The translations under genes and the position numbers were made by a program. This document shows positions 37,324-45,122 of a stretch of 64,000 nt of DNA, piece by piece; positions within the stretch are counted from its first letter, which is position 1, and the number at the start of each line of letters is the position of its first letter. The stretch is from NCBI RefSeq assembly GCF_020687805.1, contig NZ_JAJEWQ010000002.1, forward strand, positions 251,300-315,299, written 5' to 3'. The notes under the pieces were generated by a model that saw only the letters and a list, made by a program, of their open reading frames with translations, had not been told where the DNA came from and ran no database searches. Source of the DNA: Planctobacterium marinum (GTDB lineage Bacteria; Pseudomonadota; Gammaproteobacteria; Enterobacterales; Alteromonadaceae).

Positions 37324-37734
37324 ATGAGCCACACTCAGTCAGGTCGTTGTCAGTGCGGTAGTGTAAAGCTTGAACTCAATTTGCCGCATCCGCTCAAGTG
37401 CTATGCCCCAAGGGCCTGTAATTGTGATTTTTGCACCTGCAGAAATATCAGCTGGTTGTCGGATCCTAAAGGAAAACTGGCGATTCGCGCTGATTCTCAC
37501 ATAGACAGATTAAAACAAGGCTCTGAGCAAGCTGAGTTTATCACCTGTCACCATTGCCATGACGTGGTGGCAGTGTGTTTAGCGATAGACGGGGGATACG
37601 TGGGAGCGGTTAACAGTCAGGCGCTGGATGAAAGTACTTCCTGTAAAGCTGCGCAGGTGGTGTCACCACAAAAATTGGCGGCAGAGGAAAAAGTGAAACG
37701 CTGGTCCCTCATCTGGATGCCAGTTACCTTCTGA
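37324..37734 (+). CDS. GFA/CENP-V family zinc protein
   Basis: A protein of 136 residues with the GFA (glutathione-dependent formaldehyde-activating enzyme-like) fold. Cysteine ligands are in GRCQCGSVKLEL (C9, C11), ACNCDFCTCR and TCHHCHD, the usual two zinc sites. Members spontaneously bind S-hydroxymethylglutathione or have unassigned lyase roles; no formaldehyde dehydrogenase is nearby, so the role is open. An AAGGAG site lies six bases upstream of the ATG. It is divergent from the DUF2339 gene. Confidence 0.87.
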   Translation: MSHTQSGRCQCGSVKLELNLPHPLKCYAPRACNCDFCTCRNISWLSDPKGKLAIRADSHIDRLKQGSEQAEFITCHHCHDVVAVCLAIDGGYVGAVNSQALDESTSCKAAQVVSPQKLAAEEKVKRWSLIWMPVTF

Positions 37735-37806
37735 GCAACTGCAAACGTATTCATCGGGTAAATGCAACAGAAAACACTAGTATTAGACTAAGCCTGACTG
37801 AACATA

Positions 37807-40470
37807 GTGCGTTTATTTGTGAATCATAAATACCTTGTTGCTCTCCTGTTTTCTCCCTTTCTGATAAGTGTGGTTACTGCCTGTTCCGCTCAAAAGCCGC
37901 AGCAGGCCAGTGAAGACGTGCAAAATAAGGTTATATCAGAAAATCAGACACTTAATAGAGAACTCCGGCATGTACCGTCTCCGCAGTGGCAGGATCAGAT
38001 CATTTACTTTTTAATGACCGACCGTTTTAACGATGGTGACCCCACTAATAACGACATGGGGCGAGGTGAGTACGATCCGAGTAAGGAAAGCCATTATAAC
38101 GGTGGTGATATCCCGGGTATTACGCAAAAGCTGGACTACATACAGGACTTAGGCGCAACGGCTGTGTGGCTAACACCGCCGGTCGCTAATCAGTGGTGGA
38201 GTAGTGACTCTGAATATTCCGGGTACCATGGTTACTGGGCTCGGGATTTTAAAAAAGTGGATGAGCATTATGGCACCCTGGAGGATTACAAGGCGCTTTC
38301 AGCGGCGCTGCATCAAAAGGGCATGTACCTGATTCAGGATATTGTCGTCAATCACAGCGGCATCTTTTTTGGTTATCAGGGGGAATACGATCCTGAAGAT
38401 ACCGCAAAAAACTTTGTGCTGTTGGAGCAGAGCTTTCAGGCCGCACCTGAGATGGCACCATTTAATAGGGTGAATCGTCTAAATCCGGAACATGCCGAAG
38501 CCGGTATTTACAACTGGACTCCCGGAACATCGAATTATCAGAGCCTGGAGCAGCAATTTACCTATCAATTGGGCAATCTGTCAGATATTAATACCAAAAA
38601 TCCGGCAGTGATTGCGGCATTTAAAGATGCTTATCGCTGGTGGATGACTGAAGTTGGCGTAGATGCCTTTCGCATCGATACCGTTAAATATGTGGAGCAC
38701 AGTTTCTGGCAGCAATTTTTGCACGATCAGGATGGCATTTATGCCCAGGCAGAGGCTCTGGGTAAAAATCATTTTTTAACCTTTGGGGAAGTGTTCGAAG
38801 CATCAAAACCATTCGACACGGAAGGCGAGAGCAAGGTTGTTAGTTTTTTAGGTAGTGAGGATAAACCTGAACTCAACTCAGTGATTGGCTTTCCTTTGTA
38901 CTTTGAAATTGGCAGTGTTTTAGGGGAAGGCAAGCCAACAGCGCAACTGGCTTTTCGGTTGCAGGCATTTATGGAGATGTATCCCGATCCCTATGTAATC
39001 CCTAACTTTATTGATAATCACGATACCAAGCGCTTTTTAGCGGGTGCCAGTGAAGCAGCATTAAAACAAGCACTGGCGTTGTTGTTAACTATTCCCGGAA
39101 TACCTGTGATTTATCAGGGCACCGAGCAGGGCCACCAGGAATCAAGACAAGCCATGTTTGCCGGAGGCTTCCTCAGCGAGCAAGACCAGTTCAATCGAGA
39201 CTCTGAGCTATTCCGCTATATCAAAGCGTTAGCGGCAATACGCAAGGCCCATCCGATATTCAGCCGTGGTGACTTGACCTTGTTGGCGTCCAATCAATCC
39301 GGCCCCGGCGTTCTGGTATACAAGCGTCAATATCAGGGGCAGACGGCTATCATAGTACTTAACAGCGCCGACCATGCTGTGTTGTTATATGGCGTAGAAA
39401 CCGGGCTGCAAGCCGGTACGCAATTGCATAGCTTGTACCAAAACGTTGCGCTGACAACGCCTGAAATTGCCGCAGAAGGGAACCTGTCGATGGAGTTGCC
39501 CGCCAGAGCTGTGGCGGTGTATTTGTCCTCTGATAAACCGCCACAAGCTTCGGAAAACAAGGCGCCTCAGGTTTCTATACATTTAGATAGCTCGATTGAT
39601 GGCAAAGTGTTTGAACAAGATATCCTGGTGTCAGGCACTTTTAGCGAGGCTGACGCGACCATTAAACCGATATTAAACGGCAACCTCGATACTGCGCAGC
39701 GGATTAAAACGGATCGCCAGGGGCGGTGGCAGGCAGTGATCCCGGTGCGAAACCTGGGTAAAACGCAATACGAATTACAGCTGTATGCTCCTGACCACAA
39801 CTTTGTGTCGGACACCCAGCGATTTGCTGCAAGCGTGTCTGAACCGCAAGTTCAGGTCATTGTGGCTGATGCCAAAGGCGATGACCGGGGTGAATCCGGA
39901 CACTATTTACGACCTCAACAAAAGGCCAGCGAGCAGCAGATGGACATATTGCAAGTGGATGCGCAAACGGCTGGCGCTAATTTAAAACTCACCCTGAAAA
40001 TGAACCAGATAAGTGATTACTGGCTCCCGTCCAATGGCTTTGACAATACCAGTTTTACCCTGTTCTTTGATTTTCCTGAGCAAGAGGGCGCCCACACTCT
40101 GCCGCTGCTTAACGCCACTATGCCGGAAAATCGCAGCTGGGATTTGGCGCATGTGGCCTATGGTTGGGGTAATTACATGTATCGTTCAACTCATGCATCG
40201 GCGAATGAAATGGGCCAGAAGGTAGGCATTGCACCCCAGGTTAGTGTGGATAAAGATAGAGGTGAAATTAGCTTTTTCTATCGCGGCGAACAGTTTGGGG
40301 TCAGCGATTGGCAAGATGTGTTCATCTACCTGACCACCTGGGATATCTCAGGTGAAGGTGCCTACAGGGAATTGACCCCTGAGGGAGGCGAGTGGCAATT
40401 TGGCGGTGGCGAGCACCATGACGCCAAAATCATGGATTCGGTAAAACTACAGTTATCAGCGCTACAGTGA
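37807..40470 (+). CDS. GH13 alpha-amylase family lipoprotein with C-terminal glucodextranase-type module
   Basis: Exported lipoprotein: the signal peptide ends in a VVTAC lipobox (Cys26), so it is anchored in the outer or inner membrane. The GH13 barrel has all active-site residues: nucleophile D291 (GVDAFRIDTVKY), acid/base E328 (LTFGEVFEA) and D406 (NFIDNHDTKRF). After an amylase C-type beta domain (to about 575) come an Ig-like segment (about 590-680) and a C-terminal module with ADAKGDDRGESGHYLRPQQ (about 690-885), which resembles the glucodextranase C / carbohydrate-binding module. It starts at GTG 37807, with no strong ribosome site, and is coupled to an esterase gene. Likely degrades alpha-glucan at the cell surface. 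Confidence 0.92.
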   Translation: MRLFVNHKYLVALLFSPFLISVVTACSAQKPQQASEDVQNKVISENQTLNRELRHVPSPQWQDQIIYFLMTDRFNDGDPTNNDMGRGEYDPSKESHYNGGDIPGITQKLDYIQDLGATAVWLTPPVANQWWSSDSEYSGYHGYWARDFKKVDEHYGTLEDYKALSAALHQKGMYLIQDIVVNHSGIFFGYQGEYDPEDTAKNFVLLEQSFQAAPEMAPFNRVNRLNPEHAEAGIYNWTPGTSNYQSLEQQFTYQLGNLSDINTKNPAVIAAFKDAYRWWMTEVGVDAFRIDTVKYVEHSFWQQFLHDQDGIYAQAEALGKNHFLTFGEVFEASKPFDTEGESKVVSFLGSEDKPELNSVIGFPLYFEIGSVLGEGKPTAQLAFRLQAFMEMYPDPYVIPNFIDNHDTKRFLAGASEAALKQALALLLTIPGIPVIYQGTEQGHQESRQAMFAGGFLSEQDQFNRDSELFRYIKALAAIRKAHPIFSRGDLTLLASNQSGPGVLVYKRQYQGQTAIIVLNSADHAVLLYGVETGLQAGTQLHSLYQNVALTTPEIAAEGNLSMELPARAVAVYLSSDKPPQASENKAPQVSIHLDSSIDGKVFEQDILVSGTFSEADATIKPILNGNLDTAQRIKTDRQGRWQAVIPVRNLGKTQYELQLYAPDHNFVSDTQRFAASVSEPQVQVIVADAKGDDRGESGHYLRPQQKASEQQMDILQVDAQTAGANLKLTLKMNQISDYWLPSNGFDNTSFTLFFDFPEQEGAHTLPLLNATMPENRSWDLAHVAYGWGNYMYRSTHASANEMGQKVGIAPQVSVDKDRGEISFFYRGEQFGVSDWQDVFIYLTTWDISGEGAYRELTPEGGEWQFGGGEHHDAKIMDSVKLQLSALQ

Positions 40471-40490
40471 CGCTTATCGGAGGCAAATTA

Positions 40491-41417
40491 ATGAGCAGCA
40501 GAATTCTTTTAACACTTTGGTTTTTGATGGTGAGCACCCTGTGTCAGGCTGTTGAAGTGAGCAGCGGTACCTTAAAAAGGCTGGAGCCGTTTGGCTCTGA
40601 ATTGTTTCCACAAAAAAACGTCTTTATCTGGTTGCCGGAAGGCTACAGTACAACTAAAAAATACGCAGTGTTGTACATGCACGATGCACAAAACCTGTTT
40701 GATGCCGATAGTACCTGGAATAAACAGGCCTGGGATGTTGATGATGTCGGTACTGAACTGATGGCACAGGGGCGGGTGAAAGATTTTATTGTGGTGGCGG
40801 CCTTTAATGGCAATCACAATGGTAAGTTTGCGCGTCGCAACGAGTATTTTCCGCAAAAGGTCTTCGAGAGCCTGACACCTCAGTGGCAGCAGCGCCTGGT
40901 CAGCGCCACAAGCTACAACCAGCCATTGTTTCAGGGGGAAATTCGCTCTGATGATTATCTCAAATTCCTGACTCAGGAATTAAAGCCTTATGTAGATAAG
41001 CACTATTCGGTTCACACCGACAAAGATAATACCTTTGTGATGGGTTCCAGTATGGGAGGCCTTATTTCCCTGTATGCCATCAGTGAATATCCCGATATTT
41101 TTGGTGGGGCTGCTTGTCTTTCGACACATTGGCCTGGCGGTAATCCTGAGGCTGACAGCCCCATTCCTGAGGCGTTTGCAGCTTACATGCGGGAAAATCT
41201 GCCAGATCCCGACAGCCATAAAATCTATTTTGATTTGGGCACGGAAACACTGGATCAATACTATCCACCATATCAGGCACTGGCGGATAAAGTGATGCGG
41301 GAAAAGGGCTATGATTATCAAAATTGGATCACCAATACCTTTGTAGGTGATGGTCACGAAGAGCGATTTTGGCAAGCGCGTTTACACATTCCTTTGTTGT
41401 TTTTACTGGGACAGTAA
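40491..41417 (+). CDS. Secreted esterase of the esterase D / Fes-like alpha/beta hydrolase family
   Basis: A 308-residue exported hydrolase (signal peptide to about residue 20, LCQA) of the PF00756 family. Features are VFIWLPEGYSTTKKYAVLYMHDAQNLFD, the GSSMGG nucleophile elbow with Ser187, and the C-terminal catalytic histidine in VGDGHEERFWQARL. Start chosen at ATG 40491 with GGAGG eight bases upstream; the frame opens at 40467 overlapping the amylase stop. Relatives next to GH13 genes include putative alpha-glucan or acyl-sugar esterases. Paired with the amylase lipoprotein, it suggests use of a decorated alpha-glucan (inference). Confidence 0.87.
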   Translation: MSSRILLTLWFLMVSTLCQAVEVSSGTLKRLEPFGSELFPQKNVFIWLPEGYSTTKKYAVLYMHDAQNLFDADSTWNKQAWDVDDVGTELMAQGRVKDFIVVAAFNGNHNGKFARRNEYFPQKVFESLTPQWQQRLVSATSYNQPLFQGEIRSDDYLKFLTQELKPYVDKHYSVHTDKDNTFVMGSSMGGLISLYAISEYPDIFGGAACLSTHWPGGNPEADSPIPEAFAAYMRENLPDPDSHKIYFDLGTETLDQYYPPYQALADKVMREKGYDYQNWITNTFVGDGHEERFWQARLHIPLLFLLGQ

Positions 41418-41599
41418 ATATTTAACATTTTTGTTATACCTTATATCAATTAAATCAAGGGATTAACTGACAGCTGTAAATAAAAAGTAAACATATCTTG
41501 CCTGTTCGGGCGGATTTATTTGTGGTGCTTTTCTGGAAAAAAGTGAGCGCGGGCGTTAAAACGTCGTCCAAAATAACAATCACAAAAAATCTGAGAAGT

Positions 41600-43423
41600 A
41601 TGAACATGTCCGAACAGGTCGAAACAGCAAAGATCCTCTCCCCTAAACGAAATACCAGCGTCGCTACAACAGTCAACCAGTTAGCTGAAGAGCAGTTAGC
41701 GCACTTTGGTATCGACCCTAAAACTGAATATGGCAAGTGTCTGTTTGAAGCGGCCGCGCACTTGTATCAGGCGCAGATTGATATTTCCAATCTGTGGCAG
41801 GTAACTTCTAAAACATTGGCCACTTTAGATCGCAAAGACAAAATTGCTTACTTCAATGCTAAGAAGTTTTTGAGCTTCCAAATTGCCAAGGTTCTGGATA
41901 CCTTACAAAACCCATTCCGGGCCACCTTCCAGAGTTTGCAGCAACAAACCGGCTCGCAAGTGGCAAAAACTCACTATCCCTTGTTTGATAACACTACCGC
42001 CTTATTTTCTGCGACACCGGTAGTAGTGCGCACGGCCACTTATGTATACGCCTGTACTGAATGGGTTGACGACGCCTTCCAGGGTAAAGAGGCCACTCAC
42101 CAGATTTATTCGCGTTTGTTAAACCCCACTAATATTTCTCTGGCGAACGCCATCGTAGAAATGGAAGCTGGCCCCTATGCAGGTGATTATCTGGCGTGGA
42201 ACTTCAACTCCGGTATGGCGGCGATTGATGCCATGTTGTCTAACGTACTGGGTCACGGTGATGTGCTAATTGTATCGCGCAATGTGTACGGCGGTGTTTA
42301 CCAGTTGCTGCACGACTATTTTGCCAGAAAGAACCGCATGGACATCCAGATCGAATGGTTTGATGGCTATGACGCAGATACTTTTGAAAGCTTCATGAAG
42401 GACGTGAAAGCCAAGCATCAGGCGCGTCTGGAAACTCACGATCTGCACGTTTACATTGAATCTCCCTGTAACCCCCATGGTTATGTATTGGATGTTGCCG
42501 GTATCTGTAAAATTGCTCATCAGGACAACCATGTGGTGATGCTGGATTCCACCCTGGCAACGCCGGTTTTACATCAGCCTCTGCAACGTTCCGACAAACG
42601 CGAGCGTCCGGATTATGTGGTGCACAGTTACACCAAAGACATCTGCGGTAGCGGTGCTACAACAGCGGGTGTGGTGATTGCTGAAACCTGGCGCATGTTC
42701 CAGGCCAAAGGACAGTGTGTTAATGACTACGACTGGTCGCGTACTATGTTCTGGGACGTGTACTACATTAAAGGTGCCTTCCTGGATTCAGAGAAAGCTT
42801 TTGATGTCTTAACCGGTATGAAAACCCTGGAGCAGCGAATTCTGGCGAAGAGCATTAATGCTCAGGTGTTGAGCCAGTTCTTCCATTCTCACCCGGAAAT
42901 CAGAGTGCATTGCCACAGTATTGAAGGCAACCACAATGCCGCCATCAAAAACAAACAAATGCGTCATGGCTGGCCTTGTGCCTTGTTCACTCTGGACATG
43001 GAAAAATCCGGTCTTGAGCGTGATACCTTTGTGCGTTTCTTTGATGCATTGGAGCCTGCATTCAGTCACCAGGTCAGCATCGGCCAGAACAATACCATCA
43101 TTTTGTGCCCAGCCTTAACGTCTCACTCGGAAATGGGCGAAGCAGAACAAAAAGACGCGGGCATCTACCTGACGACTATGCGTATTGCTACAGGAACTGA
43201 GAACATCAAGGAGCTGATTGCCCACTTTATAAACGTGGTACGCCTGCACATCGACCCGGTATCGCCTGGATTCAGTGATAAGTTTATGACTCCAGAAGCG
43301 GTAGATGAGCTATACATGCAGGTAGCCAGCAAGTTCTGTCAGCAGCACTATTCAAGCACTGCACCACTGACACAACTGCTGAGCGGACGCTTTGAAGACG
43401 CTGCGAATAGCGTAGTTGCATAA
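41600..43423 (+). CDS. Cys/Met metabolism PLP-dependent enzyme family protein with N-terminal extension
   Basis: A fold-type I PLP enzyme of the Cys/Met metabolism (cystathionine lyase/synthase) family, 607 residues from ATG 41600 (GAGAAG just upstream; ATG 41606 also possible). The cofactor lysine is K346 in HSYTKDICGSGATTAGVV, where the family usually has SATKYxxGH. NFNSGMAAIDAML and VMLDSTLATPVLHQPL are typical. An N-terminal region of about 130 residues is extra compared with the normal 390-residue enzymes, and the family's conserved C-terminal R-S-G-D-E is altered, so the substrate is uncertain. It is a single-gene unit ending at a strong terminator. Confidence 0.8.
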   Translation: MNMSEQVETAKILSPKRNTSVATTVNQLAEEQLAHFGIDPKTEYGKCLFEAAAHLYQAQIDISNLWQVTSKTLATLDRKDKIAYFNAKKFLSFQIAKVLDTLQNPFRATFQSLQQQTGSQVAKTHYPLFDNTTALFSATPVVVRTATYVYACTEWVDDAFQGKEATHQIYSRLLNPTNISLANAIVEMEAGPYAGDYLAWNFNSGMAAIDAMLSNVLGHGDVLIVSRNVYGGVYQLLHDYFARKNRMDIQIEWFDGYDADTFESFMKDVKAKHQARLETHDLHVYIESPCNPHGYVLDVAGICKIAHQDNHVVMLDSTLATPVLHQPLQRSDKRERPDYVVHSYTKDICGSGATTAGVVIAETWRMFQAKGQCVNDYDWSRTMFWDVYYIKGAFLDSEKAFDVLTGMKTLEQRILAKSINAQVLSQFFHSHPEIRVHCHSIEGNHNAAIKNKQMRHGWPCALFTLDMEKSGLERDTFVRFFDALEPAFSHQVSIGQNNTIILCPALTSHSEMGEAEQKDAGIYLTTMRIATGTENIKELIAHFINVVRLHIDPVSPGFSDKFMTPEAVDELYMQVASKFCQQHYSSTAPLTQLLSGRFEDAANSVVA

Positions 43424-43472
43424 TCCCAATGGATACTTAACCGTATCCTGATTGAAGTGGAATTAATTTCAT

Positions 43473-43499
43473 AAAAAAGCCGCAATTGCGGCTTTTTGT
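43473..43499. terminator. Bidirectional intrinsic terminator
   Basis: AGCCGC, AATT, GCGGCT forms a stem flanked by A6 on the left and T5 on the right, extending to 11 paired positions with A-T pairs. It lies about 50 bases after the PLP-enzyme stop codon. T tracts on both strands allow termination in either direction. Confidence 0.9.
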
Positions 43500-43592
43500 T
43501 GTTTGGCAGTGAATTGATACTGACTGTTTTTAGCTGAAATCACAAAGCTAAGCGATGTTATAGTGACACTTTGCTGAATTGGGAATCTGACT

Positions 43593-43853
43593 ATGAAGGT
43601 CGAACCGGTAACCTCGCTAAAAAGACAAGCATCCAAGTTATTGGCTGATCTCCATGCTTCGAAAGAGCCAGTTTTGATTACTGAGCATGGCCAACCTTCT
43701 GCCTATCTTGTTGATGTTGAAGATTATGAAATGATGCAAAAGCGCATGTCTATTCTTGAGGGAATCGCTCGTGGAGAACAAGCGATTAAAAACCAGCGAG
43801 TATTATCTCATTCTCAAGCTAAAGAAAAAATGAATAAGTGGCTGAGATTATAA
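43593..43853 (+). CDS. Phd/YefM family antitoxin (orphan)
   Basis: An 86-residue antitoxin with the Phd/YefM fold: VTSLKRQASKLLADLHASKEPVLITEHGQPSAYLVDVEDYEMM at the N-terminal DNA-binding part, and a charged C-terminal tail (KEKMNKWLRL) that would bind a toxin. No toxin gene of proper length follows; the next gene is convergent and starts 78 bases on. A GTG overlapping the end (43838) begins VAEII, the usual start of a ParE/RelE toxin, but the frame then loses similarity. The promoter region is short. It may be a remnant or a stand-alone regulator that neutralises a toxin encoded elsewhere. Confidence 0.88.
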   Translation: MKVEPVTSLKRQASKLLADLHASKEPVLITEHGQPSAYLVDVEDYEMMQKRMSILEGIARGEQAIKNQRVLSHSQAKEKMNKWLRL

Positions 43854-43945
43854 TATTGATAGGCAGTGTATTCAGCAAAGTGGAAAGATTAACAGGGAAG
43901 CTGATTGCTTTCCCTGTATTTAGTCGGGCCATTACTGGTGCTTAA
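43838..43945 (+). pseudogene. Possible remnant of a ParE/RelE-type toxin start
   Basis: GTG at 43838, overlapping the antitoxin stop by 16 bases, opens a 35-codon frame beginning VAEIII. This is the position and N-terminal sequence expected of a RelE/ParE toxin (MAEII...), but after about six residues nothing resembles a toxin and the frame runs into the anmK end and terminator hairpin. The evidence is only a short match plus position, so this is a weak call. Confidence 0.3.
43892..43917 (-). terminator. Terminator candidate of anmK
   Basis: ACAGGGAAGC (43892-43901) pairs with GCTTTCCCTGT (43907-43917) with one bulge, loop TGATT. On the minus strand it follows the anmK stop by 15 bases; the T tract after it is poor (TTAATCTTT). 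Confidence 0.6.
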
Positions 43946-45047
43946 ACAATGTGCCTAACACTGCACCACGGCTCGCTCCGGTGACTTTGGGGACATTGCC
44001 TTGTACATTGTTTTCAAATGCCCAGGCCAGCCAGGCAAAGGCCAGTGCTTCCACCGCGTCCGGGTGAATACCTAGTTCATGAGTGGTGGTCACCTTGATA
44101 CCATCCAATTGTGCCGCTATACGGGCCATCAGATGAGCATTCTGGGCACCGCCGCCACAGACATAGACACTATCAACCGCTTGAAGGGCTTTGATGTCAT
44201 TGGCGATACTGAGTGCGGTTAACTCCAATAAAGTGGCTTGAACATCTTCGGCTGGAATTTCCTCTGGCTGAACTGTCAGACTTTGCTCCAACCATTCCAG
44301 ATTAAATAATTCGCGTCCGGTACTTTTAGGGGCCGGTTGCTTGAAGTAATCCTGATTTTTCAGCGCATGTAATAGTGGCAAATGGCACTGACCTGAAGCC
44401 GCCCAGGCGCCATTTTCATCATATTCCTTGCCGGTGTGCTCATGACACCAGGCATCCATCAATCGATTGCCCGGACCGGTGTCAAACCCCAGTACCTGTT
44501 CCGGGTCACAACCTTTGGGCAGATAACTGATGTTAGCAATGCCACCGATGTTGAGTACCACGCGATGTTCCTCCGGGCTGCTAAATACCGCCTGGTGAAA
44601 AGCCGGTACCAAAGGCGCTCCCTGACCACCCAATGCAATATCTTTGCGTCTGAAATCAGCCACAACATCGATACCGGTTTTCACCGCAATGGAGTTGCCA
44701 TCACCAATTTGCACACTGTAACCAAATTCGCCATCGGGGTGATGTCGTATTGTCTGGCCATGACTGCCAATCAGCTTGATATCACTGGCGGTGAGGTTGT
44801 TGCGCGTCAGCAAATCCTGGCAGGCACTGGCAAAACAGGCGGCCACCTGGCGATCTGCCATTGCCAGGCGATTTACCTCGTTATCACCGGGCTGACACAG
44901 GGTCTTTAATTCATCTAATAAATCTTCCGGGTAGGGATAGGTGGCAAAGTCCAGTGTTTTACACTGGTTATTGGCGTAGTCCACGATGACGGCATCAATA
45001 CCATCCATACTGGTGCCAGAAATCAGCCCAATATATTTATGAGTCAT
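43932..45047 (-). CDS. anmK: Anhydro-N-acetylmuramic acid kinase
   Basis: Cytosolic kinase that converts 1,6-anhydro-MurNAc from wall recycling to MurNAc-6-phosphate, hydrolysing the anhydro ring at the same time. It has LISGTSMDGIDAVIVDY, the ATP-binding signature, GSHGQTIRHHP, GFDTGPGNRLMDAW and VCGGGAQN. From ATG 45047, with GGAGA nine bases upstream, it is 371 residues, as in the family; the frame runs 16 codons further without support. It is 75 bases downstream of the M23 peptidase gene on the same strand, matching the cell-wall gene order seen in pseudomonads. Confidence 0.97.
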   Translation of the reverse strand: MTHKYIGLISGTSMDGIDAVIVDYANNQCKTLDFATYPYPEDLLDELKTLCQPGDNEVNRLAMADRQVAACFASACQDLLTRNNLTASDIKLIGSHGQTIRHHPDGEFGYSVQIGDGNSIAVKTGIDVVADFRRKDIALGGQGAPLVPAFHQAVFSSPEEHRVVLNIGGIANISYLPKGCDPEQVLGFDTGPGNRLMDAWCHEHTGKEYDENGAWAASGQCHLPLLHALKNQDYFKQPAPKSTGRELFNLEWLEQSLTVQPEEIPAEDVQATLLELTALSIANDIKALQAVDSVYVCGGGAQNAHLMARIAAQLDGIKVTTTHELGIHPDAVEALAFAWLAWAFENNVQGNVPKVTGASRGAVLGTLFKHQ

Positions 45048-45122
45048 GAGATTCTCCAATAGGAAAAGGGATACGCTCTTAAAAGCGTACCACAATCTGA
45101 AAAAAATGAAGCCGTGAACGGA

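Noticed and set aside
41498-41599. Upstream extension of the Cys/Met PLP enzyme frame
   Set aside because: The 34 extra codons start in AT-rich intergenic DNA, have no ribosome site and read as non-conserved hydrophobic/basic sequence; ATG 41600 is preceded by GAGAAG.
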